A DNA stretch of 64,000 nucleotides from Streptomyces albireticuli. GTDB taxonomy: Bacteria > Actinomycetota > Actinomycetes > Streptomycetales > Streptomycetaceae. A model generated the notes under the pieces. The model was not told the origin of the DNA. It made no database searches and worked only from the letters and a program-made list of their open reading frames with translations. Below are positions 9,813 to 17,973 of this stretch, piece by piece (position 1 is the stretch's first letter; each line of letters opens with the position of its first letter). The position numbers and the translations under genes are program-made. The stretch spans positions 744,001 through 808,000 of the forward strand of contig NZ_JAJQQS010000003.1 in assembly GCF_021228125.1 (NCBI RefSeq), in the 5' to 3' direction.

Positions 9813-10778
9813 ATGACCCCTGCCATGCCCCCCGTCGCGAAACCCGTCGCGAAACCTGTCGTCAACTCCGTGAACCCTGTCGCGAACCCGGCCGCGTCCC
9901 CCCGTACGCGCCGCGCCGCCGTCGTCACCCTCGGGGCCGCCCTCGCGGGAGCCTTCGCGGGCCCCGCCCTGGCCGCCCCGACCCCCCGGGTCGAGGCGGA
10001 CGCGGAGGCCGAGGCCCGCCGGCTCGCCGGTCCGCCGCTGGGCCGTGCCCACGCGCACAACGACTACGAGCACCCGCACCCGCTCGCCGACGCCCTCTCC
10101 CACGGCTTCGGCAGCGTCGAGGCGGACATCTGGCTGGTCGGCGGGAAGCTCCTCGTCGCCCACGACGCGTCCGGGCTCGATCCCACCCGCACCCTCGAAT
10201 CGCTCTACCTCGAACCGCTGCTGCGCCGGGTGAGAGCCGGGCACGGCCGTGTCTACGAGGGGTACGACCTGTCCCTGCAACTGCTCGTCGACATCAAGAC
10301 CGCGGGCGCCCCCACCTACCGCGAGCTCGCCCGGCACCTGCGGCGCTACCGGTCGATGCTCAGCTCTTGCGTCGGTGAGCGGGTGCGCCGGGGCGCGGTG
10401 ACCGCGGTCGTCTCCGGCGACCGGGGCGCGCGGGTGCCCATGGCGACGGAGCGGGTGCGGCGGGCCTTCTACGACGCCCGGCTCGCCGATCTCGGCACCG
10501 GCGTCCCGGCCTCCTTCGCCCCGCTCGTCAGCGACAACTGGAACACCAAGTTCAGCTGGCAGGGGGTGGGGCCGATGCCCGGGCCGGAACGGGCCGAGCT
10601 GGCGCGCGTCGTGTCCCTGGCGCACGCCGAGCACCGGCGGGTGCGGTTCTGGGCCACACCCGACCGGCCCGGCCCGGCGCGCGAAGCGGTCTGGCGGGAG
10701 CTCCTCGCGGCCGGTGCGGACCACCTCAACACCGACGACCTGGCGGGGCTCGAGGCGTTCCTCCGCGCGGCCGGCTGA
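9813..10778 (+). CDS. Secreted GDPD / PI-PLC-like phosphodiesterase family protein (AIM6-like)
   Basis: A 321-residue exported protein. After an unusual Val-Ala-Lys-Pro-rich start (PVAKPVAKPVVNSVNPVANP, residues 6-25) comes TRRAAVVTLGAALAGAFAGP, a signal peptide with a twin-arginine-like RR. The catalytic region opens with RAHAHNDYEHPHPL and continues with SVEADIWLVGGKLLVAHD, the arrangement of glycerophosphodiester phosphodiesterase / PI-PLC-like TIM barrels of the AIM6 group. The ending ADHLNTDDLAGLEAFL fits the last strand and helix of the barrel. Start ATG 9813 has GGGAGA at good spacing. Substrate is unknown. A 22-base perfect palindrome about 90 bases after the stop probably ends the transcript. 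Confidence 0.8.
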   Translation: MTPAMPPVAKPVAKPVVNSVNPVANPAASPRTRRAAVVTLGAALAGAFAGPALAAPTPRVEADAEAEARRLAGPPLGRAHAHNDYEHPHPLADALSHGFGSVEADIWLVGGKLLVAHDASGLDPTRTLESLYLEPLLRRVRAGHGRVYEGYDLSLQLLVDIKTAGAPTYRELARHLRRYRSMLSSCVGERVRRGAVTAVVSGDRGARVPMATERVRRAFYDARLADLGTGVPASFAPLVSDNWNTKFSWQGVGPMPGPERAELARVVSLAHAEHRRVRFWATPDRPGPAREAVWRELLAAGADHLNTDDLAGLEAFLRAAG

Positions 10779-10870
10779 ACGCCTTGCGTACGGTTCGACA
10801 ACCACCGTCGGATCGTAGGGTTATGGGATAAAGCGGACGTGGGCGCCACGCGGTGACGGGACGGTGTTTT

Positions 10871-10892
10871 CGCCCGGTCGTACGACCGGGCG
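10871..10892. terminator. Palindromic hairpin downstream of the GDPD-like gene
   Basis: CGCCCGGTCG at 10871-10880 is followed directly by TA and CGACCGGGCG (10883-10892), a perfect 22-base palindrome about 93 bases after the stop at 10778. There is no long T-run after it, which is usual for Streptomyces hairpin terminators. Confidence 0.5.
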
Positions 10893-11018
10893 TACCGGTG
10901 GGGGCGGGGGCGGACGCGCTGCCGGACGCGCGGTGGAATGTCATGATCCGGAGCGGAAGATGTGGCGGTACCGTCATCGCCCGGTGGCGGAGGTGCGGAC
11001 GCGGGGAGCCTGGACCGT

Positions 11019-11516
11019 ATGACCGCTTCCTCTGGTCCACCCGGCCCGCCCGGTCCACCCGGTCCGCCTTACGGTCCCCCTCCTCCTCCGCCACCGCCTC
11101 CGGGCGGGTTCGGCCCCGGCCGGCCGCCCTGGGATCCCGAGCCACCGCCCGGCGGTGACGGCGGCGGCAGGCGGATCGTCGTCGCCGTGGTCGTGCTGGT
11201 GGTCATCGCGGCGCTCGCGCTGGGCGCCGTGCTGTTCATCAGGGACGGTGACGGCGAGGAGCGGGACGGGCCGGGCGGGAGAAGCCCCTCCGCGGGCCCG
11301 TCACCGTCCTTCACCTTCCCCGGCGGACTGCCCTCGGGGCTGCCGACGGCCCTGCCCAGCGGACTGCCGACGCGCCTGCCCACGAAACTGCCCACCAAGC
11401 TGCCGTCGGGGTTCCCCACGAGCTGGCCCAGCGGATTCCCCACCGAACTGCTGCCGCGGCTCCCCGACAGCAAGCCCGTCGTGACCGCGGGCCGGGCGCC
11501 GGACAGCGGTCACTGA
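11019..11516 (+). CDS. Proline-rich membrane-anchored protein with extracytoplasmic LP-repeat tail
   Basis: A 165-residue protein in three parts: a Gly/Pro-rich cytoplasmic segment (about 1-55, with a run of nine prolines), one transmembrane helix (IVVAVVVLVVIAALALGAVLF, about 53-73), and an extracytoplasmic tail. The tail ends in a repeated leucine/phenylalanine-proline pattern (GLPSGLPTALPSGLPTRLP, continuing KLPTKLPSGFPTSWPSGFP). ATG 11019 is chosen because GGGGAG lies about 11 bases before it; an upstream start at 10962 would add residues without a comparable site. The gene is convergent with the YceI gene and their stops overlap by 7 bases. Family unknown; the tail could bind wall polymer or a partner protein, but nothing shows which. 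Confidence 0.65.
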   Translation: MTASSGPPGPPGPPGPPYGPPPPPPPPPGGFGPGRPPWDPEPPPGGDGGGRRIVVAVVVLVVIAALALGAVLFIRDGDGEERDGPGGRSPSAGPSPSFTFPGGLPSGLPTALPSGLPTRLPTKLPTKLPSGFPTSWPSGFPTELLPRLPDSKPVVTAGRAPDSGH

Positions 11517-12379
11517 GCGGGCACGGCCTGGATGTCGAGCTCGATCCGGATGGTCGCGCCGATCATGGCGATCCCGCGCTGGAGCATGGAGCGCCAGTCC
11601 AGGGTGAAGTCCTCGCGGTGCAGCTCGGTCGAGGCCGAGCAGGCGGTACGGGTCTCGCCCATGACGCCGGTGCCGATGCCCAGGTACCGGGTGTCGAGGG
11701 AGACGTTCCGGCTGACGCCGTGGAGGTTGAGCACGCCCTGGACGGTCCACCGGGAGCCGCCCCGGTGGACGAAGCGCTCGCTGGTGAACTGCATGTGGGG
11801 GAACGCGGCCACGTTCAGGAACCCCGCGGAGCACAGGTGCGCGTCGCGCTGGGCGACGCCGGTGTCGATGCTCGCGGTCTCGATGACCACGTCGAGCCGG
11901 GAGTCCTCCATGCGCTCGCCGATCCACAGGGAGCCCTCGAACCGGTTGAACCGGCCGTGGACCTCGGCGAGTCCGATGTGCCGGGCGATGAAGCGCACGG
12001 CCGTGTGGTCGGGATCGATGCGCCACGCGCCCGGCGAGGGCATGGAGGGCGTCGGCGCCGGCTCCAGGGCCAGCGGGTCGAGGCTGGTCCGTACGCCGTC
12101 CGTGGACTCGAAGGTGCGGCGTACGGGCGTGAACCCCTCGGCGGTCACGGCGAGGCTGTACTCGCCCGGCGCCACGGTCGCCGCGAAGCGGCCGTGGGGG
12201 TCGGTCTGGCCGTGGACGACCTCCTGGCCGTGGACGTCCCGGACGGACACCTCCGCTCTGTGCATCGGCAGGCGTACGGGGTCGAGGACGACACAGTCGA
12301 GGGCCCCCGCGCCGTACGGGATCGGAGCGTTCTCCCCGTAAGGAGAACGCTTGTAACGGCGCAGCAGGGCGAAAGCCAT
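11510..12379 (-). CDS. YceI-family lipocalin-like protein with N-terminal carboxypeptidase-regulatory-like domain
   Basis: A 289-residue protein. Residues about 25-110 form a beta-sandwich of the carboxypeptidase-regulatory type (SVRDVHGQEVVHGQTDPHGRF, then APGEYSLAVTAEGF). Residues about 120-289 match the YceI family (WRIDPDHTAVRFIARHIG, VHGRFNRFEGSL, QRDAHLCSAGFLNVAAFPHM). YceI domains form a beta-barrel that binds isoprenoid-like lipids. Many are secreted, but no signal peptide is evident here, so a cytoplasmic or leaderless location is likely. The start at 12379 (MAFALLRRYKRSPYGE) follows a GGAAAGG-containing leader; an in-frame ATG at 12439 would add 20 residues. The upstream region 12400-12490 is noticeably AT-rich for this genome and probably contains the promoter. 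Confidence 0.82.
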   Translation of the reverse strand: MAFALLRRYKRSPYGENAPIPYGAGALDCVVLDPVRLPMHRAEVSVRDVHGQEVVHGQTDPHGRFAATVAPGEYSLAVTAEGFTPVRRTFESTDGVRTSLDPLALEPAPTPSMPSPGAWRIDPDHTAVRFIARHIGLAEVHGRFNRFEGSLWIGERMEDSRLDVVIETASIDTGVAQRDAHLCSAGFLNVAAFPHMQFTSERFVHRGGSRWTVQGVLNLHGVSRNVSLDTRYLGIGTGVMGETRTACSASTELHREDFTLDWRSMLQRGIAMIGATIRIELDIQAVPAQ

Positions 12380-12502
12380 CCCAAAGGACCTTTCCGTGAC
12401 CAGAAGGTGATTGAAGAGTAGATCACCATATTTTGGCACTGATAGGCAAAACGCCTTAGATCGCCTTGGAAAGCTTGATTTCTCGGCTGTGTCGCCTTCG
12501 GT

Positions 12503-13765
12503 TTATCCGTTCTCCTCCGTAAGGAGCTCGGCGAGAGCCGTCGCCGGGTCGTGCGCGCAGGGGCCGGCCGGCAGCCAGTGGCCGCCCTCCCGGCGGTAGG
12601 GCCACCAGCGGCCGTCCGGCCCGTAGCGCAGCTGCGCCGAGGTGCCGACGACCGTCCACCGGTTGCGCGTCGCCCGCAGCCGGGGCGCCGGGCCCTCCTC
12701 CCAGGCGGCGGCCAGCTGGGCCCCGGCGCGCGCCAGCACCGCGGGCTCCGGCGTCCACTCCTCCTCCAGGACGGCGAGCGCGGCCGGTCCGCCGCACTCC
12801 CAGGCCCGAACGGCCCGCGCCAGCGCGGCGCCGTCGCGTCCCGTACCGGCCGCGAGTCCGGCGGCGACCCGGGCGGGCGCGCCCGCGGCGGCGAGCCGGA
12901 CCGCGTCCTGCGACACGGTCGGACCGGCCGGTATGGGCGTCAGCTCGTGTCCCGGTGCCAGGGCCTCCGCCAGCAGCCGCCGGGCATGGGCGGCGGCTGC
13001 CGCGGCGAGGAACTCCAGCGCCTCGACGTCGAGCCCGGGCGGGGGTGCCGTGTCGGCGGTCAACACGAGGGGGCGGGCGGGCGCGTCCACCGGCGGAGGG
13101 GGGCCGGGCAGGGCACGAGGGGCGACGCGCGCCGTGAAGACGTCCAGGGCGGGGACACCCGGCGACGCCTCGGCGGCCGGCTCCGGCGCGTGGGAGGCGC
13201 TGCGCGCCTGGAGGTCGTCCAGCAGCTCACGTTCGCCGCGGCCGCGCATCAGCAGCAGCACGAAGGGGTCCTCGTCGAGGAGCCTGGCCACCTGGTGGCA
13301 CAGCGCCGCCGTGTGCGGGCAGTGGTCCCACGCCTCGCAACCGCACTCCGGCTCCAGGTCACCGATGCCGGGCAGGAGTTCCACCCCCGCCGCCAGCGCG
13401 TCCTCGGCCAGGTGCGGCGGTATGTCGTGGTCGAGCAGCGCGGCGATGTGCCCGGCCCGGTCGGCCACCAGGTCCAGCAGCCGGTCCCACTCGGTGCCGG
13501 AGAGCTGCTGGACCAGCACGTCGGAGCGGTACGCGGTGCCGTCGCGGTCGCGCACCAGCGCCGTGATCCGGCCCGGCCGGACCGACACCGCGCCCACCGC
13601 GCCCGCGCGCGCGTGCCGGCGTCCCTCCTTCACCTGCCGGCCGTCCAGCGCCGTGTCCTCCAGCGCCTTGAGCCAGGCGCGTCCCCACCAGCTCTCGGCG
13701 AAGGCCCGGCCGGGCGCGGGCGGCGGCGCCGCGAAGGTCCGCTCCAGGCTGTCGTGTCCGGTCAT
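12503..13765 (-). CDS. SWIM zinc finger protein, partner of a SNF2 helicase
   Basis: A 420-residue protein with an N-terminal segment typical of actinobacterial SWIM proteins (FAESWWGRAWLKALED, residues 22-37). A SWIM-like Zn site sits near residue 145, where CGCEAWDHCPHTAALCHQ provides the Cys and His ligands (CxC, then CPH). The middle is Ala/Pro-rich, and the C-terminal part ends in a Trp-rich module (GPDGRWWPYRREGGHW). Start ATG 13765 overlaps the stop of the SNF2 gene by the ATGA tetranucleotide, so translation is coupled. Family context: SWIM proteins next to SNF2 helicases are common in actinomycetes and are thought to act together on nucleic acid, though the process is not established. 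Confidence 0.85.
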   Translation of the reverse strand: MTGHDSLERTFAAPPPAPGRAFAESWWGRAWLKALEDTALDGRQVKEGRRHARAGAVGAVSVRPGRITALVRDRDGTAYRSDVLVQQLSGTEWDRLLDLVADRAGHIAALLDHDIPPHLAEDALAAGVELLPGIGDLEPECGCEAWDHCPHTAALCHQVARLLDEDPFVLLLMRGRGERELLDDLQARSASHAPEPAAEASPGVPALDVFTARVAPRALPGPPPPVDAPARPLVLTADTAPPPGLDVEALEFLAAAAAAHARRLLAEALAPGHELTPIPAGPTVSQDAVRLAAAGAPARVAAGLAAGTGRDGAALARAVRAWECGGPAALAVLEEEWTPEPAVLARAGAQLAAAWEEGPAPRLRATRNRWTVVGTSAQLRYGPDGRWWPYRREGGHWLPAGPCAHDPATALAELLTEENG

Positions 13766-16662
13766 CGTCCGGCCCCCCTCAGTGCGACGAGCTCGGCCAG
13801 CTCGGCGTCGGTCAGTTCGGTCACGGCCGCCTCCGCGGAGCCCAGCACGGCGTCCGCCAGGGCCTGCTTGCGGGTGAGCATCTCCGCGATCCGGTCCTCG
13901 ATCGTGCCCTCGGTGACCAGGCGGTGCACCTGCACGGGCTGCGTCTGGCCGATGCGGTAGGCGCGGTCGGTGGCCTGCGCCTCGACCGCGGGGTTCCACC
14001 AGCGGTCGAAGTGCACCACGTGCCCGGCCCGGGTGAGGTTCAGGCCCGTGCCGGCCGCCTTCAGCGACAGCAGGAAGACCGGCACCTCACCGTCCTGGAA
14101 GCGCCGGACCATCTCCTCGCGCCGGGGCACCGGCGTGCCGCCGTGCAGGAACTGCGCCGCGACGCCCCGGTCCGCCAGATGGCGCTCCAGCAGCCGGGCC
14201 ATCTGCACGTACTGCGTGAACACCAGCACGCTCGCGCCCTCCGCGAGGATGGTGTCCAGCAGCTCGTCGAGCAGCTCGACCTTGCCCGAACGGCCCGCGA
14301 TCCGAGGGCTGCCGGGCTCCTTCAGATACTGCGACGGGTGGTTGCAGATCTGCTTCAGCCCGGTGAGGAGCTTGACGATCAGCCCCCGCCGTTCGATGCC
14401 GTCCGCCCCTTCGACCTCGGCGAGGATCTCCCGCACCACGGCCTCGTACAGACCCGTCTGCTCCTTGGTGAGGGCGACCGCGCGGTCCGTCTCGGTCTTC
14501 GGCGGCAGCTCGGGGGCGATTCCGGGGTCGGACTTGCGGCGGCGCAGCAGGAACGGCCGTACGAGGGCCGCCAGGCGCTCGGCGGCGGCCGGGTCGGCGC
14601 CTCCCTCGACGGCCTGGGCGTAGCGCCTGCGGAAGGCGCCCAGGGAGCCGAGGAGACCGGGCGTCGTCCAGTCGAGGATCGCCCACAGCTCGGAGAGGTT
14701 GTTCTCCACCGGCGTGCCGGTGAGCGCGACCCGTGCCTTCGCGCCGATGTCCCGCAGCCGCTTCGCGGTGTCGGAGTACGGGTTCTTGACGTGCTGTGCC
14801 TCGTCGGCGACGACCATGCCCCAGCCGGTGGCGGCCAGCCGCTCCGGGTCGAGGCGCATCGTGCCGTAGGTGGTCAGGACGAACTCGTCGTCCGCCAGGC
14901 CGTCCAAGGTCCGTCCGGAGCCGTGGAAGCGGCGTACGGGCGTTCCGGGCGCGAACTTCTCGATCTCGCGCTGCCAGTTGCCCATGAGGGAGGTCGGGCA
15001 GACCACCAGGGTCGGTCCGGCCGCCTCGGGGAGCGTCGCGCGGTGCAGGTGGAGGGCGATGAGGGTGACGGTCTTGCCGAGGCCCATGTCGTCGGCGAGG
15101 CAGCCGCCGAGGCCGAGCGAGGTCATGCGGTGCAGCCAGGCCAGGCCGCGCAGCTGGTAGTCGCGCAGGGTGGCGGCGAGCGCGGCGGGCTGGGCGAGCG
15201 GCTCCCCGCCGGCATCCGGGTCGGCGATGCGGTCCCGGAGCGCGGCCAGCCAGCCGGTCGCCGCCACCTCGACGGTCTCCTCGCCCTCACCGGCCTCCCG
15301 GGCGGGAGCGTGGCCCGTAAGAGCGGCGCCGAGCGCCTCGACCGGGGTGAGCGCGCGGTCCCGCCGGCCGAGGGCGCGGCGGACGGACTCGGGGTCGACG
15401 AGCACCCATTGGTCGCGCAGGCGTACGGCCGGCCGGCTTGCCTCCGCGAGCCGGTCCAGCTCTTCCTTCGTCAGCTCCTGGTCGCCGACGGCGAATCGCC
15501 AGCTGAAGGTGAGCAGGGCGTCCGCCGACAGCAGGGAGGGCATCCCGGAACGGTCCCTGCCGAGCGCCTTACGGCCGTCGTCCTCGTCCCCGGTGTCGTC
15601 GCCGGCCGGTCCGATGACGGCGTGCGCGGTGAGCTCGCGCGCCATGTCCTTGGGCCAGTGCACCTGGACGCCGGTGGCGTCCAGCGCCGCCGAGGCGGCG
15701 CCGAGGAGTTCGCCGACCTCATCGTCGGCGAGGTCGACGGCGTCGGGTGCCGCGGCGGACAGCAGTGGGGTGAGCGCGGGCCAGGCGTGCGCGGCGCGGC
15801 GCAGGGCGAGCAGCGCGTTCATGCGCGCGCCCCGGCCGAGCGCGGCGGCGACCGGGGAGGTGCCGGACCAGATCTCGGCGGCGTCGGCGACGAGCGCGGG
15901 GTCGGTGAGGCTGTGCAGCTGGAGCACGGCCCGGAAGCGCGGCGCCGCCTCCTCGCCGAGCCCCAGGACCTCGACCCGGAGCGAGAGGCGCACACCCGCG
16001 TCGTGCCCGGCGGCGATGCCGTCGGCCCAGGCGCGCCGGGCGGGGATCCGCTGCGGTTCGGGCGCGGCGAAGGCGGGCCCGCCCGCGGCCAGCGCCGCGG
16101 CGGGGGAGCGGGGCAGACCGTCGGCGACCGCGTCCAGGAAGGAGCGGACGAGCCGCTCCGGGTCGGGCAGCAGCAGCGGTCCGGTGCCCGGCAGGGGCAC
16201 GGCGTGCGCGGCGGGCGGCATGGCGGCGGCCAGCTCCCGGACCCGGGTCAGGTCCTCGGGGGCGAGCGGCCCGACGCGCCAGGCGTCGTGGTCGGTCGCC
16301 GTCAGACCGGGCAGCAGGCGGCCGCGCGCGGCCAGTTGCAGGGCGAGCACCGCGGCGGCTCCCCAGAAGGCCGCCGCCTCGTCCGCGCGCGCCGCCCGGG
16401 CGCGGGTGAGCACGGGTACGGCCTCGCGCACGGGCAGCACCACGGCCCGTACGTCCATGGTGCCGACGCCGGTCCCGTCGGCGACGGCGACGGTCAGGTC
16501 CTCGACGACGCCGGGACCCGCGGGCGGTTCGCCGTCGGCCCGCCAGCAGGCCACGCGCCCCGTGCGGGCGGGGTCGCCGGGAAGGAAGACGGCCGAACAG
16601 CGGGAGAGCAGGGAGACCTCGGAGGGTGTTGCGGCAGAGGGCGGTGTCACAGCGCTGCGCAT
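13762..16662 (-). CDS. SNF2-family DEAD/DEAH-box helicase
   Basis: A 966-residue helicase. The first 450 residues are Ala-rich and carry the SNF2-associated bacterial domain. The motor follows: Walker A DDMGLGKTVTLIAL (about residue 525), a DEAQ box in VVADEAQHVKNP (about 619), TGTPVENNLSELW (motif III region), and the second RecA lobe with LVFTQYVQMARLLERHL and DRAYRIGQTQPVQVHR (about 900, motif VI). This is a dsDNA translocase of the RapA/SNF2 type; partner and substrate are unknown. ATG 16662 has GAGGA very close upstream, so a GTG four codons in is an alternative start. The gene is upstream of and coupled to the SWIM gene, and divergent from the desaturase. Confidence 0.92.
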   Translation of the reverse strand: MRSAVTPPSAATPSEVSLLSRCSAVFLPGDPARTGRVACWRADGEPPAGPGVVEDLTVAVADGTGVGTMDVRAVVLPVREAVPVLTRARAARADEAAAFWGAAAVLALQLAARGRLLPGLTATDHDAWRVGPLAPEDLTRVRELAAAMPPAAHAVPLPGTGPLLLPDPERLVRSFLDAVADGLPRSPAAALAAGGPAFAAPEPQRIPARRAWADGIAAGHDAGVRLSLRVEVLGLGEEAAPRFRAVLQLHSLTDPALVADAAEIWSGTSPVAAALGRGARMNALLALRRAAHAWPALTPLLSAAAPDAVDLADDEVGELLGAASAALDATGVQVHWPKDMARELTAHAVIGPAGDDTGDEDDGRKALGRDRSGMPSLLSADALLTFSWRFAVGDQELTKEELDRLAEASRPAVRLRDQWVLVDPESVRRALGRRDRALTPVEALGAALTGHAPAREAGEGEETVEVAATGWLAALRDRIADPDAGGEPLAQPAALAATLRDYQLRGLAWLHRMTSLGLGGCLADDMGLGKTVTLIALHLHRATLPEAAGPTLVVCPTSLMGNWQREIEKFAPGTPVRRFHGSGRTLDGLADDEFVLTTYGTMRLDPERLAATGWGMVVADEAQHVKNPYSDTAKRLRDIGAKARVALTGTPVENNLSELWAILDWTTPGLLGSLGAFRRRYAQAVEGGADPAAAERLAALVRPFLLRRRKSDPGIAPELPPKTETDRAVALTKEQTGLYEAVVREILAEVEGADGIERRGLIVKLLTGLKQICNHPSQYLKEPGSPRIAGRSGKVELLDELLDTILAEGASVLVFTQYVQMARLLERHLADRGVAAQFLHGGTPVPRREEMVRRFQDGEVPVFLLSLKAAGTGLNLTRAGHVVHFDRWWNPAVEAQATDRAYRIGQTQPVQVHRLVTEGTIEDRIAEMLTRKQALADAVLGSAEAAVTELTDAELAELVALRGAGR

Positions 16663-16762
16663 TCCTCAAATTTGACTAGTGGAGCTCGGAGCGGCCGAGG
16701 GTACAGGACGCGCGCCCCCGAGGGAGGCCCGCCGCGTGTGAACCACGCCACGCGTCGGGCGC

Positions 16763-16808
16763 GGGGTGCACCCCCGTGGAACGAGGGGGGTGTAGCCAAC
16801 CCCCCTCG
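16763..16808. promoter_or_regulatory. Two GC-rich inverted repeats between divergent SNF2 and desaturase genes
   Basis: GGGGTGCACCCC (16763-16774) is a perfect 12-base palindrome. Eight bases later CGAGGGGGGT (16782-16791) pairs with ACCCCCCTCG (16799-16808) across a 7-base loop. Both lie in the 258-base region between divergent starts, so neither can be a simple terminator of a finished gene. They are candidates for an operator, a leader hairpin of the desaturase mRNA, or a transcription insulator. Confidence 0.45.
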
Positions 16809-16920
16809 GTCGGCAGGTGCAGGCCCCCCAGGGATCCGGGTGGTGCCGCCATGGCCGCCCCATGCCCCTGATCCGTACGTTCTGTGAGGTCAGCCCGTCG
16901 ACCGACCGTCCGGAGAAACC

Positions 16921-17973
16921 ATGCCCCAGGCCACCGCCCCGCCCGCCGAACGCGCCGCGGGAAGCGATTTCGCCCCGCTGCTGCGCCAGGTCAGGGAACA
17001 GGGCCTGCTCGAACGCCGCCGCGGCTGGTACGCGCTCACCATCACCGCGAACCTGCTCGCGCTCGCCGCCACGGCCACCGGCGTCGCGCTCGCGGGAGAC
17101 TCCTGGTGGACCTTGGCGCTGGCCGTTCCCGCCGCCGTGTTCTGCGCCCGGGCCTGCTTCGTCGGCCACGACGGCGGACACTCCCAGATAGCCGCCACCC
17201 GCCGGGGCAACCGACTGATCGGCCTGCTCCACGCCGACCTGCTGCTCGGCATGAGCTACGGCTGGTGGAACGACAAGCACAACCGCCACCACGCCAACCC
17301 CAACCACGTCGACAAGGACCCGGACGTCGGCGTCGGCGCGCTCGTATGGACACAGCGGCAGGCCGCGGGGCGCGAAGGGGCCTTCGTCCGCTGGCTCACC
17401 CGCAACCAGGCCCGGCTCTTCTTCCCCATGCTCCTTCTCGAAGGTCTCAACCTGAAGGTTTCGGGCGTCCGCGACCTCAAAAGGCAAGAGGCACCGGAAC
17501 GACGGGTGGAGGCGACGCTGATGGTCCTCCACTGGGCGGGCTACGCGACCCTCCTTCTGTCGTCGATGTCCCCCGGTAAGGCGATCGCCTTCGCGCTGCT
17601 GCACCACGCGCTCTTCGGACTGCACCTCGGCGCGGTCTTCGCCCCCAACCACAAGGGCATGGAGATGCCCGACCCGGACGGCGAGCGCTGGGGGCACCTG
17701 CGCCGCCAGGTCCTCACCTCGCGCAACGTACGTGGCAGCGCGCTGACGGACTGGTTCCTCGGCGGCCTGAACTACCAGATCGAGCACCACCTCTTCCCCA
17801 GCATGCCCCGCCCCCACCTGCGGCTCGCCAGGCCCCTGGTACGCGCGCACTGCCGCGCGGCCGGGCTGCCGTACACGGAGACCGGCCTCGTGGACTCCTA
17901 CCGCCAGGCGCTGCGCCACATGCACGAGGTGGGCGCGCCGCTGCGAGCGGAGCGCTCCCTCACCGGGCGGTGA
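16921..17973 (+). CDS. Membrane fatty acid desaturase
   Basis: A 350-residue desaturase of the membrane di-iron type. The three histidine boxes are present: GHDGGH (about residue 82), KHNRHH (about 120) and QIEHHLFP (about 285). The last, with Gln in place of the first His, is the form seen in front-end and DesA3-like enzymes. Hydrophobic segments lie at about 37-75 and 195-245. It should introduce a double bond into membrane acyl chains using electrons from ferredoxin or a similar donor; no fused cytochrome b5 is present. Start ATG 16921 follows GGAGAAACC. The stop overlaps the converging propeller gene by 14 bases. A ferredoxin reductase-like gene (61299-62690) is in the window but far away. 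Confidence 0.9.
   Translation: MPQATAPPAERAAGSDFAPLLRQVREQGLLERRRGWYALTITANLLALAATATGVALAGDSWWTLALAVPAAVFCARACFVGHDGGHSQIAATRRGNRLIGLLHADLLLGMSYGWWNDKHNRHHANPNHVDKDPDVGVGALVWTQRQAAGREGAFVRWLTRNQARLFFPMLLLEGLNLKVSGVRDLKRQEAPERRVEATLMVLHWAGYATLLLSSMSPGKAIAFALLHHALFGLHLGAVFAPNHKGMEMPDPDGERWGHLRRQVLTSRNVRGSALTDWFLGGLNYQIEHHLFPSMPRPHLRLARPLVRAHCRAAGLPYTETGLVDSYRQALRHMHEVGAPLRAERSLTGR

Noticed and set aside
13924..16887. A 987-codon plus-strand frame opposite the SNF2 gene
   Set aside because: The SNF2 helicase motifs are on the other strand; the shadow frame has no motifs.
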